Origin: Mycoplasmopsis cynos
GTDB taxonomy: Bacteria; Bacillota_I; Bacilli_A; Mycoplasmatales; Metamycoplasmataceae
Length of the DNA: 64,000 nucleotides
NCBI RefSeq assembly: GCF_900660545.1
Contig: NZ_LR214986.1
Span: 496,001 to 560,000, forward strand
Direction: 5' to 3'
The notes under the pieces were generated by a model. The model worked only from the letters and a program-made list of their open reading frames with translations. It was not told the origin of the DNA and did not search any database. A program made the position numbers and the translations under genes. Of this stretch, positions 19,763 to 32,574 are shown piece after piece. Every line of letters starts with the position of its first letter. Within the stretch, counting starts at the first letter, position 1.

Positions 19763-22282
19763 TTAGTTATTTTTAGTTGCTGAATTATTAAATTGGAAGT
19801 TTGAAGGAACTTTTTCTTTATCAAAACCATTTTTAAATAAATGTGTTGGTTTTTTATTCATTCTTTTCATTTCATCACGATATGAGTTTTTTTGATCTTT
19901 ACCGGTTCCGTAGATTACATCATATTGTGGAAGATTATATTCACCAAATAAACCTTGATAATTAAATCCGTTTGATCTTAATGCAGCTGCTACACTTGCT
20001 CTTGCGGTAAAGGTACCAGCATGAATTATACCAACTACTTTATTGTTTTGATTACGAACTGATGATCCAGAAGATCCTCCACCAGGTGCATATTGCTTTG
20101 GAATGTATCCTAAACTCATAGAAACATACTCTTTATCATCTTTTGAAGATCTATAAAAGTTTTTACCAATTATAGGCGTAGTCAAAAATTGATCTGAAAT
20201 ACCAGGTTTATCTGTAAAAGTACGATATCCTAAATTATAAGAAAGATAACTTCCGCGTTTTGCTTTTTTAAGAGTTTTTTCATCTAACTGATGAATATTC
20301 TTTTCATAAAGATTAAATGAAGCGTTAGTTCACAATGAAAAGGTATATTCGGCAGCTTTAATTTGATCTTCATTTCTGTATTGTCCATCATTTTCCAATA
20401 AAAAGAAATCGAAAAAAGAATTAGACTTAGATTTTGGATATCCTAATATATATAATGAATCAAACTTATTCAATACTTCATCAGCATTTTCGCCTGGTTT
20501 AATACTGAGAGGCACATCTATTTTTTCATAATTTGTTAAGTAATCAAAGTCAGCAAAAGAAGCTTTTTCTTCTTCTTTTCAATTAGCATAATCGTTAGTG
20601 ACCAATTTAGCTTTTTCTTCTGAGTTATAGTCTTTTGATTTAGAAAAGTCTACTTCAAAAACAGCAAAATCGATAAATTCTTTTTTGTCAAATGATTTAT
20701 CAACTAAAAAGTCTTTTGGATCTTTTGTTAAATAATCTCTTCCATCAAAGATTCTAGTTATTGCTTCTTTATTGAAACCAAAAGCTTTAAATCTACCTGA
20801 TAATACTTCAAAACTATTAACCTTCAAAGTATTAAATAATGATTGTTTATCTTTATCTATTCTAGTCAAACCAAATGAATCAAAATATTTTTCATTTTTA
20901 TCTATTTGATCTATAACGTGTAAATTGGTAGCAAAATAAAATTTAGTTGGATAGTGTCCTTTTTCAGGTTCTTCATAATCGAAAATTCAAGCAGTTCCAT
21001 CACCACCAATTTTCTGATTATAAATTATTTCTAATTGATAAAAATCAAATGCTTCATCAATATATGGATAAAGTCTAGATTTAGTTTCTTCTTTTAGATC
21101 AGATTTTTTAATCTTTTCTTTTATTTCTTCAATATGTTTTTTGGTATATTCACTAACTATTTCATTAGCCTTGGTAAACCCATTTTCCTTTTCTAACTCT
21201 TCAATTATTCTTGACTTTAGTTCTTTTAAGGCATTTCTATTATTATGTTCTTTTGCAGTTAAAAATCTTTTTTGAAAATTTGCCTTCTTATCATTATCTT
21301 TTATTTTTTCAATTAATAATGAAATATTTTCATCATTTTTTAATAAATCTTTTGTTTTATTTCTCTCATTTTCATCATAAGAAACTTTTCAATTACTAAT
21401 GTTAAATTGATATGTTTGAGCTGCTATATTGGCATATGTTGGGTTAGTAATCGTTCTAGCTAATCCAATATTTTTATTTGCATCATCCTTTGAAATACCA
21501 AAACTATCTGTATCAGCTGGACCTTTACCAGTCTCGCCAATAGTCTTAAGATCTAAGCCGATTACTTTATTATTTGAGTCATATTTTGGTATAGTAAATC
21601 CTAAAAGATTAGCATTATCATAAGTAGGTAAATGCAGTTCTCTTGCTTTTTTATCAAACTCTTCTTTTTGTTTTGCTGTTGTACCTAGGTCTCTAGGTTT
21701 TTCATTATTTGATAATGGACCAAGATATTTTTTAAAATCAATATTATATCTTTCATTTTGAGAAGAATTTATATATTTTGTAATTTCGGACTTACTAGGT
21801 TGCACTCTTTGATTAATTTGTTCAAATGGATTACCTTTTTTAAATCCTTTTAAAGTAAATGATTCAAGATTATTATTAAAATCTAAAAAAACATCAATGG
21901 TATCATTATCATTATTCGCTTTTAAATTTACTATTTCAACATCTATATTTTGATCTTTCAAAGTCAACGAAATTTCACCAGATTTCTTTTTATTTAAAAA
22001 ATCTGTTACTGAAAAATCAGAAAGGTTAACATTATTTCTTCCGTATAAATAATTAAAATTAAACAATTCTTCCTGAGTTTTATTTTTTAAATAATTAGTA
22101 ATTTCCTCTTTAGTCTTTAATATCTTTTTCCCAATACCATTAGGTTGTTGAATTGAACCATCATTATTGTTTGAATTATTAGTGTCACTGTCATTCTGAG
22201 TACATGAAGCAACAAAAATTAGTGGTAATGAAGTAATTGAAGTTACTCCACTAAATAAAATTGAGTTTAATTTTTTCATCAT
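19763..22282 (-). CDS. DUF31 family serine-protease-like lipoprotein, copy B
   Basis: This 839-aa lipoprotein is paralogous to copy A. I start it at the first ATG of ATG-ATG because AAAAGGAGTGTG lies directly upstream; the frame is open 9 codons further but without a better site. The lipobox is VASC with C27. The mature N terminus is Asn/Asp/Ser rich. The peptidase domain keeps H455 (ATNLHV), D538 (IDFAVFEVDF) and S738 (GGGSSGSS). Both copies share the segment LHLPTYDNANLLGFTIPKYD near residue 220-240. It should act at the cell surface. A terminator separates the two copies, so they can be regulated independently. Confidence 0.88.
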
Positions 22283-22425
22283 CACACTCCTTTTATAAAA
22301 GAATATCATACATCTTTATACTATTAATTAATTATAACCTAAAATATTAAAAAACTAATTTTTAGAACTATTCAATACCAAAATACACTTTTTTTAAAAT
22401 AACATAATTATGCAATAAAAAAGCA

Positions 22426-22456
22426 TAAAAAACAAGAGCTGTTAAACCAGCTCTTA
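22426..22456 (-). terminator. Terminator after gapA
   Basis: AAGAGCTG (22434-22441) pairs with CAGCTCTT (22448-22455) with a 6-base loop, and T runs follow on the minus strand. Confidence 0.8.
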
Positions 22457-22472
22457 GTAAAAACTTTTTATC

Positions 22473-23483
<1,011 letters not shown>

Positions 23484-23663
23484 TCAAATTTAACTAAAAA
23501 TGATAAGTTATATTTTGATTTTTATTTACATAATTTGTAATATCAATTTACGAATGTAATTATAATAAATTTTTTATTACACAATAAACTTAATTAAATT
23601 AAATTACAAAAAAAGTATGGAAACATTTACACATAAATTTCAACAAAAATTTTTCGCGAAATG

Positions 23664-24521
23664 TTATTTTTGCAATTTCACTCTCTTTTTTGATTCGAAT
23701 TGATAATCAACAGCGTAAAGTTTTCCATCTGATAAATTTATTTCTGGGGCATTTTTTACAAAATCCTTGCTAGCATAATAAACTTTAAGTCTTTTGTTTT
23801 GGAAAAATAAATATGCTCCTGGATTCGAAGAAAAAGCTCTAATTTTATTAAATGCATCATTAACTGTTAAATCTTGCTCAATTAATGCACTTTGCTTTTC
23901 TAACTTTGGGGCCAAAGTTACTAAATCTTCATTTTGCTTTTTAATTTTAAAATTACCATTATAAAAATCTTCTAGCCATTTAACAATATTTTCTGCGCTT
24001 AAAGAAGATAGTTTCTTAAATAGAGTTTCAGAGGTATCTTTTAGATCAATATTAATGCTCTTTTCAAAAATAATATCACCAGCATCCATTTTATTTACCA
24101 TATATATTAAGCAAATCCCAGTAACATCATCACCATTTAATAAACTATGTTGAATCGGTGCTGCTCCGCGATATTTTGGTAATAGTGAACCATGAATGTT
24201 TAAAGAACCTTTTTTAGCTAATTCTAAAACCTTTGTTGGTATAAATTGCCCAAATGCACAACTTAATAAAATATCATAATCATAAGACTTTAGTTCCTCA
24301 TAAATATCTATAATTTTTTCAGGTTGATAAACCTTAATTTGATATTTTTCAGCTAATATCTTCGTTGGTGTATATTGGAGTTTGTAACCACGATTAGCAG
24401 GTTTATCAGGTTGAGAAATAATTGCTAAGACATTAAAATTTTGAATAATTTTTTCAAATGTCTCAACAGCAAATTCAGGAGTTCCGGCTAATATTATTTT
24501 TGGTTTATTTTTCATCATCAT
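23664..24521 (-). CDS. fmt: Methionyl-tRNA formyltransferase
   Basis: Fmt formylates initiator Met-tRNA using 10-formyl-THF. The 285-aa protein has IILAGTPEFAVETF at the start, LNIHGSLLPKYRGAAPIQ (formyl-THF site) near residue 100 and DAGDI near residue 145. The frame is open 11 codons upstream, but the start is placed at the first of three ATGs because AAAGGTG is nearby and because the preceding DnaI-like gene ends inside this start. It is the last gene of the replication cluster. It requires reduced folate, which the broken folA cannot supply. Confidence 0.93.
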   Translation of the reverse strand: MMMKNKPKIILAGTPEFAVETFEKIIQNFNVLAIISQPDKPANRGYKLQYTPTKILAEKYQIKVYQPEKIIDIYEELKSYDYDILLSCAFGQFIPTKVLELAKKGSLNIHGSLLPKYRGAAPIQHSLLNGDDVTGICLIYMVNKMDAGDIIFEKSINIDLKDTSETLFKKLSSLSAENIVKWLEDFYNGNFKIKKQNEDLVTLAPKLEKQSALIEQDLTVNDAFNKIRAFSSNPGAYLFFQNKRLKVYYASKDFVKNAPEINLSDGKLYAVDYQFESKKRVKLQK

Positions 24522-25428
24522 TAATTCACACCTTTTCTTTAGAAATTTTATCAATTAAATATATCATTTTCTCAGAAATTGGATATAAATAATTGGTTTT
24601 GTTTTTATCATTATAATTATTTTTAAATAGTTGTTTTTGTAAAGCATTAAAAATATAATATGATCCAAAAAATGTTTTTAATTTAACATTTTTGTAACGA
24701 TTAGATAAAATCGGAACAAAAATAGATTCAATAAATCAATTTGATAAAGATTTAACCCCAATCTCATCGAAAATTAAAATATCTATGCTCGATAATTCTT
24801 CAATAAGATCATCTAAATCAATTTCTTTTTTATTAATGTTTCGATATATTTTATCTTCTAATAAATTAATGTCTAAATATGCAACTTTTTTATTTAAAAT
24901 AGCATATTCATTTGCAATTATGCTTAAAATATAACTTCTTTTTGAATAAATATTTCCACTTAAAAATAATGAATTAACTTTAAAGGGATCATTTTTAAAT
25001 TCATTTAAATATTCCATAATATCACTAGTTTCATTAGAGAGATTTAATTTAGAATCCCCTAATAATTCCTTATGAATTGGACTAGAAATATTCTTAAAAA
25101 GAATATTATTTTCAATTTTAAATTCATTTGTTTGATGATTATTGCGCATCTTTTTATAGAATTTTATTTTGTTTTGTTCTCTTAAAATAATTGTTTCATA
25201 AATTGCGTCAATAGCACTTCTTTGTTCTTTTTCTCAATTTAAAATTTGAGGCATATATTTTAATAATTCTGAATCTGTAATAGATAACTCTTGAATTTTT
25301 GCAAAAATTAATGTATTAGATTTTAATTTTTGCAAAATTTTTTGTTGATCAAATTTAACATTAATCACGAAATTTAGTTTAGGGTTTTTATTTAATAAAT
25401 TTTCATTTAATTCATCAGATTTAATCAT
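24505..25428 (-). CDS. DnaI-like helicase loader with degenerate P-loop
   Basis: The frame runs from ATG 25428 through two TGA Trp codons to TAA 24505, giving 307 aa. Its place directly after a DnaB/DnaD-type gene and its layout match B. subtilis DnaI, which loads the replicative helicase: an N-terminal helicase-binding domain of about 110 residues, then an AAA+ domain. Walker B is normal (DILIFDEIG, residues 216-223). The P-loop position, residues 158-165, reads GNIYSKRS where DnaI has the pattern GNxGxGKT. The invariant Lys is therefore Arg and two Gly are lost. ATP binding is doubtful. It overlaps the upstream gene by 8 bases and fmt by 17. Confidence 0.7.
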
Positions 25429-26407
25429 ATTTTAATGGTGATAGAAATTGCGATTTTAAAATAGTTTTTTCATCATAAATAGGCTTAGTTTTAACATTAC
25501 TTTTAAATTTTCCATCAAGATATTTTTCAACATCATCAAAATTTGTAATGTTATTTGCATTTAATTCAGAAATTAAACTATTAACATATTTATATCAACT
25601 ATCTCCTCTTCTTTTTATAGCATAAAAAATAATCATATTTAAAGTTTTAGATTCAAAATTAATATCTAATCACTTTTTAAGTTGTAATAATTCTATTTCA
25701 TTCTCATTACGTTGCAACATTTGTCTAATAAAAGAACTTGAATCTAAATAAATTAAAGCTTGATAATCATTTGAATATTTTATATTTCCAACTGGTAATG
25801 GAGTGTAAATATCATTCTTCTTACCAATAACTTTTAATTCAGCATCTAAAAGTTTTCTATTACCTTGTGCAATAAAAAAGCTTTTAAGAATATTACTTGA
25901 ATCTTTTAGAGTTTCATCATAAATTGTAAAAAAGTCAGAAGAGACATCTTCTAGTTCTGAACCAAAAATAGGTTTAATTTCCACTTTGGTTCTACGAGTT
26001 AATTTCTCAAAATTGCCTTGACCAATATGTTTTACTAATAGCTTTGTAATAAATGGATTTTTAATTATTTCATTTGCTGTTAACGGTCTTTGTAAAACAA
26101 AAACAGTGATGGCTTTTTTATTATCTTTAAATGTATTAATTAAACCAAGAGCTTCAAGTTCTTTTCTGCTTTTATTTAAATCATCTTCATGTGAATTTAA
26201 AAATAAGTTTAAAGAAGAAAAATTAAATGGGATATTAGCAAAATCAGAATTTCTTGATAAATCCATTAGATATTCATACAATAAAACGCCAAGACCACCA
26301 ATTATTGGTCCATATAATTGTCTTAAATTAATTAAGTCAGCGCTTGAAATTGTACTTGCTCTTCTAATTGCAAAATAATCAAAATCTAAGGTTAGTTTTT
26401 TAGGCAT
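25421..26407 (-). CDS. DnaB/DnaD-type primosomal replication protein
   Basis: This 328-aa protein resembles the Firmicutes DnaB (helicase co-loader) and DnaD family, not the E. coli helicase DnaB. The N-terminal 110 residues form a winged-helix region (LINLRQLYGPIIGGLGVLLYEYL). The C terminus has the DDBH2-like signature WLDINFESKTLNMIIFYAIKRRGDSWYKYVNSLI. AAGGAGACAT precedes the ATG. It is coupled to the DnaI-like gene by an 8-base overlap, exactly the dnaB-dnaI arrangement of B. subtilis. The role is recruiting the replicative helicase at the origin and restart sites. Confidence 0.75.
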
Positions 26408-26436
26408 ATGTCTCCTTTTTCTCTAGCATAAATATT

Positions 26437-27009
26437 TTATTTATTTATTTGACATTTACAATCATAAAGTAATTTTTTTTGAATTTTGACATACTTTTTC
26501 ATAGAGATATTAACAAGTTTAATCCCATTAAAAAAATCACCAAATCGCTCTCAATCACAGTTGTTTTCATTCTCTAATATAGGCAAAATCACAGGATCAA
26601 TTTTCTTCAATTTTAAATAATTTCTTCTAGTATTTTCGTCAATTTTCAAATATCAAATTTCGTTAAACAATTTGCCTACGCGCAAGGGCATTTTGAACAA
26701 AATCGGAATTTCAACAAAATGATAATAATGAGTCTCCAAATGATGAAAAATTACATTATGAACCAAATTTTCAAAAATTTTTCAAATTTTGCTTTGACTA
26801 GTTAGTTCAATTTTTATTCTACTTTTGTCCACTTTTTGATTAACAACTAATTTTGGATTAATCGTTTTCGAAACTAATAAGGCAAATTGCTTTGATTTAT
26901 ATAATTTAACAATAAACCTATCAACATCCAAAACTTTATGGCCTTTTCTTTTTAAATAATTTAATATTCTAGTTTTACCAGAAGCAATTTTACCTACTAT
27001 CGCTATCAT
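26437..27009 (-). CDS. coaE: Dephospho-CoA kinase
   Basis: CoaE does the last step of coenzyme A synthesis. The 190-aa protein has a P-loop at the very start, MIAIVGKIASGKTRIL, then KVLDVDRFIVKLY, the substrate site of the family. The second half (EIPILFKMPLRVGKLFNEIWYL) is weaker but fits. Four TGA Trp codons break it in the standard code. Its start overlaps the end of the 5'-3' exonuclease by 20 bases. The DnaB-like gene starts 29 bases downstream. Confidence 0.8.
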
Positions 27010-27895
27010 TTTTAATATATTTTAATAATTCTATCTCGAAGGTTCTGAGTTCTAGATAATGAATCATTTCCTTTGCGCTCTCATAATCTAAATTTATTTT
27101 ATAAATCTTTTCATCAGTTGGTAAATTCAATACATCTAAATTGATTTTAGATAATTCATATGATAAATATCCTAAGCGTTTTCCATCTTGCAGTTTTTTA
27201 ATAATTGAATTTGAAACATCTAAGGTTTGATTATCTAAATTTTGATAAATATTTTCAAAATTTAGATAATCATTTAGTAATTTTATTGCAGTTTTTTCGC
27301 CAATACCTTTTACTCCTGGTAAATTATCACTTGAATCACCTTTTAATCCTTTAAAACTAGTAATTTGGTTTGGATAAATTTGAAATATGTTATAAAAATT
27401 ATCATTAGTGATTAATGAAATATCACTCGCTTTTTTGATTATGTAATTTGTATCTTTATTCACTAACTGTAATAAATCTCGATCTGAAGAGAAAATAAAT
27501 TTCTTACCTGGCAGCTTATCACAATAAGTTCCAATAATATCATCAGCTTCATCGCCTTCTTGCTGAAAGATTTGAATATTTAATTTACTTAATAATTGTT
27601 TAATTAAATCCATTTGTTGAAAAACTTCTTGTGGCGCTTTAACTCTGCCTAACTTATATTCAGGAAATATTTGATGTCTTTTTGTCTTAGTTCCGAAATC
27701 GAAAGCTATTAATAAATGAGTGGGTCTAACGAATTTCAAAAGCTTAATAAGTTGAGATAAAAATACTGATATTGCATTAGTTGGAATCCCATTTGTAGTT
27801 CTTAAAATTGCATTAATATCTCCTTTATAAGTTGCATAAAATGATTGAAACAACATATAGTTCCCATCAATTACTAGTGTTTTAATTTTACTCAT
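26990..27895 (-). CDS. 5'-3' exonuclease (polymerase I exonuclease domain, stand-alone)
   Basis: This is a flap endonuclease/5'-3' exonuclease that removes RNA primers. The 301-aa protein matches only the N-terminal domain of DNA polymerase I: LVIDGNYMLFQSFYA at the start, EGDEADDIIGTY (metal-binding acids), SSDRDLLQLV and FKGLKGDSSDNLPGVKGIGEKTA (helix-3-turn). No polymerase domain is present, normal for mycoplasmas. It overlaps dnaE by 8 bases and coaE by 20. Confidence 0.93.
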   Translation of the reverse strand: MSKIKTLVIDGNYMLFQSFYATYKGDINAILRTTNGIPTNAISVFLSQLIKLLKFVRPTHLLIAFDFGTKTKRHQIFPEYKLGRVKAPQEVFQQMDLIKQLLSKLNIQIFQQEGDEADDIIGTYCDKLPGKKFIFSSDRDLLQLVNKDTNYIIKKASDISLITNDNFYNIFQIYPNQITSFKGLKGDSSDNLPGVKGIGEKTAIKLLNDYLNFENIYQNLDNQTLDVSNSIIKKLQDGKRLGYLSYELSKINLDVLNLPTDEKIYKINLDYESAKEMIHYLELRTFEIELLKYIKNDSDSR

Positions 27896-30827
27896 CTAAT
27901 AACTCCTTAAAGTCTTTTACATTGTAATATTTATGATCTTTTCTCATTATATATACCATAATATCTCGTGAACTTTGATTTAATAAAAGCTTTTCAACAG
28001 AAAAACTTCAACTCGAAGCAACGACTACTTTTGAATCATCTTTAAGTTTTAAAATGGTATGATGATTAAATTTAGTGCCTTTTTTTACTTCTAAAAGACT
28101 AACTTTTAATCATTCATAATTATTTGATAAATTAGCGAGATTTAATATTGCATCATTTTGTAGCTCTAATGATTGATTAGTTCAATTTTCGTTTGTATAT
28201 CTAGTACCTAAAAAATCAATTTCATATTGATCGAGCGTTGCGTTATCTTGTTCTTTAGCAATTAATTTAAGCTCATCTAAATTATTTTTAATAATAAAAT
28301 CATCAAGAAGTGCAAATAAATTTTCAGTTTTTTTAGATTTTATTTTAAAAAGTTCATAATAATCTAAACATATATCAATTGAGCTTAGCAATGTTTTTTG
28401 ATTAGCAAAATCACTAAATGTCCCAGCTTTAATTAATGTTTCAATAGTTGATTCACCTATTCCTGCAATTCTTAATCTTAATCATGTTGCAACAAAATTA
28501 TTAAATGGTCCAGCTCGATTACGTTCATTTAATATTTTCTCAACCACAGCTTGTCCAATACCTTTAATTAAATTAAATGGTAAATAAATTTCATCAAAAA
28601 ATATTTCGGCATTTTGAGATGAAATGTTAATATTCGGAATTTTAACATTAATTCCAACTAAACTAGCTTCTTCACAATATAACTTAATATTTTGTTGATC
28701 AGCTGAAGAATTTGATAATAATACCTTATAAAAATACATCGGAAATCTAGCTTTATAATATGCCAATTTATAACTAATTAATGCATAAGCAACAGCATGA
28801 GATTTATTAAAACCATATGAAGCAAATTTTTCAATGTTTGAATATATTTTTTGCAAGTCCTCAAGTATCAATCCGTTCTTAAGCCCGCCTTGAAAAAATT
28901 CAGCTTTGTACATTTGAAGCTTAGTATCATCTTTTTTAGAAATTGCTCTTCTAAATAAATCTGCCTTAGAAAACGGCATTCCAGCTACATCTTGAACAAT
29001 TTGCATAATTTGTTCTTGATAAACAATAATTCCATATGTATTTTTTACAATATTATCGTATTTAGGATGAACTTTTTCAATAAATAAATCATTCTTTTTA
29101 CATTTTGCATAAATTGGAATATACATACTAGGACCGGGTCTAAATAATGAAATAATAGCATAAATGTCATCGAATGAGCTAATTCCAACTTGCTTTATCG
29201 CATTTCTCATCCCAGGTGATTCGAGCTGAAAAATTCCATCAGTATATAATGAATTTAAAATATCGAATGATTTTTTATCATTAAATAATGATATAGAATC
29301 ATTAACAATATTATCGAATAATTGAATGCTAGGTACTAGTTTTTCTATTTCACTTATAAAAGTTAAGTTTTTTAAAGCTAAAAAATCTATTTTAATTAAG
29401 CCATATTCTTCAAGATTATTCATAGTCATTTGCACCTGTTGAATATTAAATGAACTTTTTTGAGATGGAACTATTTCAATTAAAGGATCCTTTGCTATTA
29501 CAAAACCAGCAGCATGAATTCCAATCTGTCTTGGTAAGCCTTCGATTTTTGAAGCTAATTCATGTAATTGTGGATACTTATTTGCATATAGATTATATTT
29601 TTTATTTGTTCTATAAGCCGAAATAAGATTAGCATCTTTTAATGAAATGCTACTTGAAATGTTATCGATCTCAGTTTTTGGAATATTTAAATATCTCCCT
29701 ACATCTCTGATTGAATTTTTTGCTCCAAGAGTTTGGAAAGTCGAAATTAAACCAACATTCTCATATCCATATTTTTCAACTAAATATTCAAATATTTCAT
29801 CACGACGGTTATCCTGAATATCGATATCAATATCAGGCAATCCATTACGATCTTCATTTAAAAATCTTTCAAATAAGAGGTCAAACTCTAATGGATTAAT
29901 TGATGTAATATTTAATAAATATGAAATTAATGATCCAGCAGCAGAACCACGACCAGGTCCGATTAAAATACCTTTTTTATGAGCAAAATTAATTACATCC
30001 TGGATTATTAAAAAATAATCAACAAAATTTAATTTTGTTATAACCTTATATTCTTTTTTTATCCGCTCATTAACTAAATCCTTGTTATAATGTTTAATTA
30101 AATTTTGATATCTAGGACCAGTAATTAATTTCTGAAATGTCTCAATTGAATGTTCATTATATGCAGGAAGCTTTATATCGCTATTTGGTTTAGAAATTTG
30201 AATGTTTGAGACAATATTTAAAATGTTTTGATAAACATTTTCATCAACGTCATCAAACTCACCTTCTAAAAAATATTCAGAATAAAATGTATTTGTTTCA
30301 GAATTATTATTTGAAATACTTGCTAATAAAGGTAGTAATTCATTTTCTTCATACTCTAAAATTCGTTTAGTTGGTGCATAAACTGTTTGAATTTCCTGGG
30401 TTGTTTTTGCATTTAAATAAAAATTTTTATGATAAGTATCTAATACTACATCATTAGCTTTTGCACCTTTTTCAAAATGATCTATCACATAAATATCTTG
30501 ACTGTCTAAATCATAATAAGAAATTTCTTGATTATTAGATTTAGCAAATACTAATTTTTTGATAAATAAAAAACCGATATCATTTTTAGCTAAAATAATA
30601 ACATTAAAATCTTCTTTTAACTTAAATTCCACACCTAATATTAATTTAAAATCATATTCCTGTTGAAATTTTCAAAAAAATTGTAATGCATGGAAATTTT
30701 CAAAATCAGTTAATGTTAGATACTTAATATTTCTTTCTTTTACTAATTTAAACAATCTATCCAAACGTATTGTAGAATGTAAAAATGAATATTCTGTATT
30801 TGTATGCAAATAAATAATTTCTCTCAT
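27888..30827 (-). CDS. dnaE: DNA polymerase III alpha subunit, DnaE type
   Basis: DnaE is the second replicative polymerase of low-GC bacteria and extends primers beside PolC. The 979-aa frame is continuous with TGA as Trp. It has an N-terminal PHP domain (IIYLHTNTEYSFLHS) and the polymerase motifs GPGRGSAAGSL near residue 295 and PDIDIDIQD near residue 330 with the catalytic acids. GFNKSHAVAYALISYKLAYYKA lies near 670, with helix-hairpin-helix and OB regions toward the end. It is shorter than E. coli DnaE (1160 aa), as usual in mollicutes. The ATG lacks a ribosome binding site. A TATAAA eight bases upstream hints at another leaderless transcript. Confidence 0.94.
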
Positions 30828-30900
30828 AAATTAATTTTATAATATTTAAAAATTTTGCTACTAAAATTAATTAAAAACCTAGTTAAAATATTACCTAAAT

Positions 30901-30928
30901 AAAAAAGTTTGCATAATTTATGCAAACA
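30901..30928 (-). terminator. Terminator after the GGDEF-EAL-like gene
   Basis: GTTTGCAT (30907-30914) pairs with ATGCAAAC (30920-30927), followed by six T on the minus strand, directly after the stop codon at 30930. Confidence 0.8.
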
Positions 30929-30929
30929 A

Positions 30930-32573
30930 TTACGGGATATTTTTTTGTTCTTTTTCCAATGAATAAAAAGCATAATTTAAATTAAGTTTTTCAACAATTA
31001 AATCATCAAGATTATTAAGCGGATTTTCAAAAACTACTCTAATTCTTTTTGATTTTAACAATTTAATAATATTGAAGCATTCATAAAAAACGGTTCAATC
31101 ATTTAAACGTTGCGAAATTTTTTGCCCAATTATTAGAACTCTTAATTTATCAACTGTATTAATAATATTAATTAATGTACGGTCTATGTCTTGGATATAT
31201 AAGGCTGTATAAACATTATTTTCAGAATTATGCATTATTTTTTCCCTAAGCTCTTCAGTTAAAAAAGAATTATTCTCAGCATAAACAAGACATATTGGCT
31301 TATTGGTTAAAGGGGTAAAATGTGGATCTAAAAACACTTCTTGAGAAATTTTTACCATAGAATTCAAAGAATTTTCGTGTTGAATTTCAGAAATGTAGTT
31401 ATATCAAATAGTTTGATATTTGTATTCTAAATAAGGGATTTTCTTAAAAAAACTAGCTCATGAATCAGAAAGTACTCCTTTTTTCAAATCACATTCTAAT
31501 AAAAATAAGTTTCCTTTTTCCTGGGTTTTATACTTAACTATCATTGACTTTTTAATATCAAATTCACCATCAGATGAATTATTAATAACATGATACTTGT
31601 TTAAATTATGATTAAATTCTAAAAAGTATTCATTTTTAAAAATTGTTTCATTTAGATTAATATATTCATCAATTTCATTTGGTTTATTATAAATATGATA
31701 TAAAGAATATTTTAAAATGTTCTTGATTCTATTTAAATCATTATTAGTTTTTATTTCATAATAAGTAAAGCAGGTTGCAATGTTAAATAATTTATTTAAA
31801 AATCTATTTTTAACCACTTTCTTTACGATGGCGTTTACCTCATTTAATTTCGATTTTCAAGGATTTTTAATAATAAAATAAATCATTCCTTCATCGTTAA
31901 AATAATATGTTTTTTTATAATTTAAATTAAATAATAAGAATATTTCATATATATCTATTTCTGTTATTTCTTTAAAATAAAATTCTGGTTTTAAAAGCAT
32001 TCCGATAACTAAATTATTTTGCGATTCTAGTTTAAAATTCTCCTCCCTAGCAAAGTTTATTGATTTAAAATTTTTTGGTTTTTTTGATGATTTTGCCCAT
32101 TTTAATGAGCAAATGTAATCTCTTGTAGAATTTTGTGAAATTACCACTTTAAATGAGCGCATATTTGTGATTGTTTTATCAATTAATAGAATAAATTTTT
32201 CAACTAAGGTAAAATTTTTGTGATATTTTTTATTAATATTGACTTCAATGGTTTCAAAATTATTTTCAGGGATAAAAGTTTCGAAAACTCGATTAAATTT
32301 CTCAATACTCTTTTCATCAAAATATTCTAAAAAATCATTTAAACTTAAATAATTAAACTCTTTAAAATTACTTTTTTTACTATCAAATATTGTTGAAACA
32401 AAAGAATAGCTATTTGTTATTCTTAAAACTCTATTATTAATTTTATCTACTTTAAAAATTATTATTCCTGATGATGAACGATAGTAAATATATAAGATTA
32501 AAGTAATGCCTAATGCTGAACCGATAATAAAGAAAAATACTAAAATAATAATTATGATGTCAAAATAATTCAT
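30930..32573 (-). CDS. Membrane protein resembling a degenerate PAS-GGDEF-EAL protein
   Basis: This 547-aa protein is continuous only with TGA as Trp. One membrane helix spans residues 5-31. Residues 40-150 could be a PAS-like sensor. Residues 160-300 have the pattern of a GGDEF domain: YYFNDEG at 223-229 stands where GGDEF should be, and LKYSLYHIYNK (287-297) where the family has its A-D-x-A-L-Y-x-A-K helix. Residues 340-540 follow an EAL domain: LLECDL with E360, VKISQEVFLDPHF (407-419) matching VNxSxxxFLDPxF, and RIRVVFENP (510-518) at the position of VIAEGVE. The cyclase signature is lost and the EAL residues are partly lost, so it is more likely a sensor or scaffold than an active enzyme. 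It starts 1 base after pcrA. Confidence 0.5.
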
Positions 32574-32574
32574 A

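Noticed and set aside
23652-23661. TTTCGCGAAA palindrome after fmt
   Set aside because: Ten bases without T run or repeat elsewhere in the window; too little to support a site.
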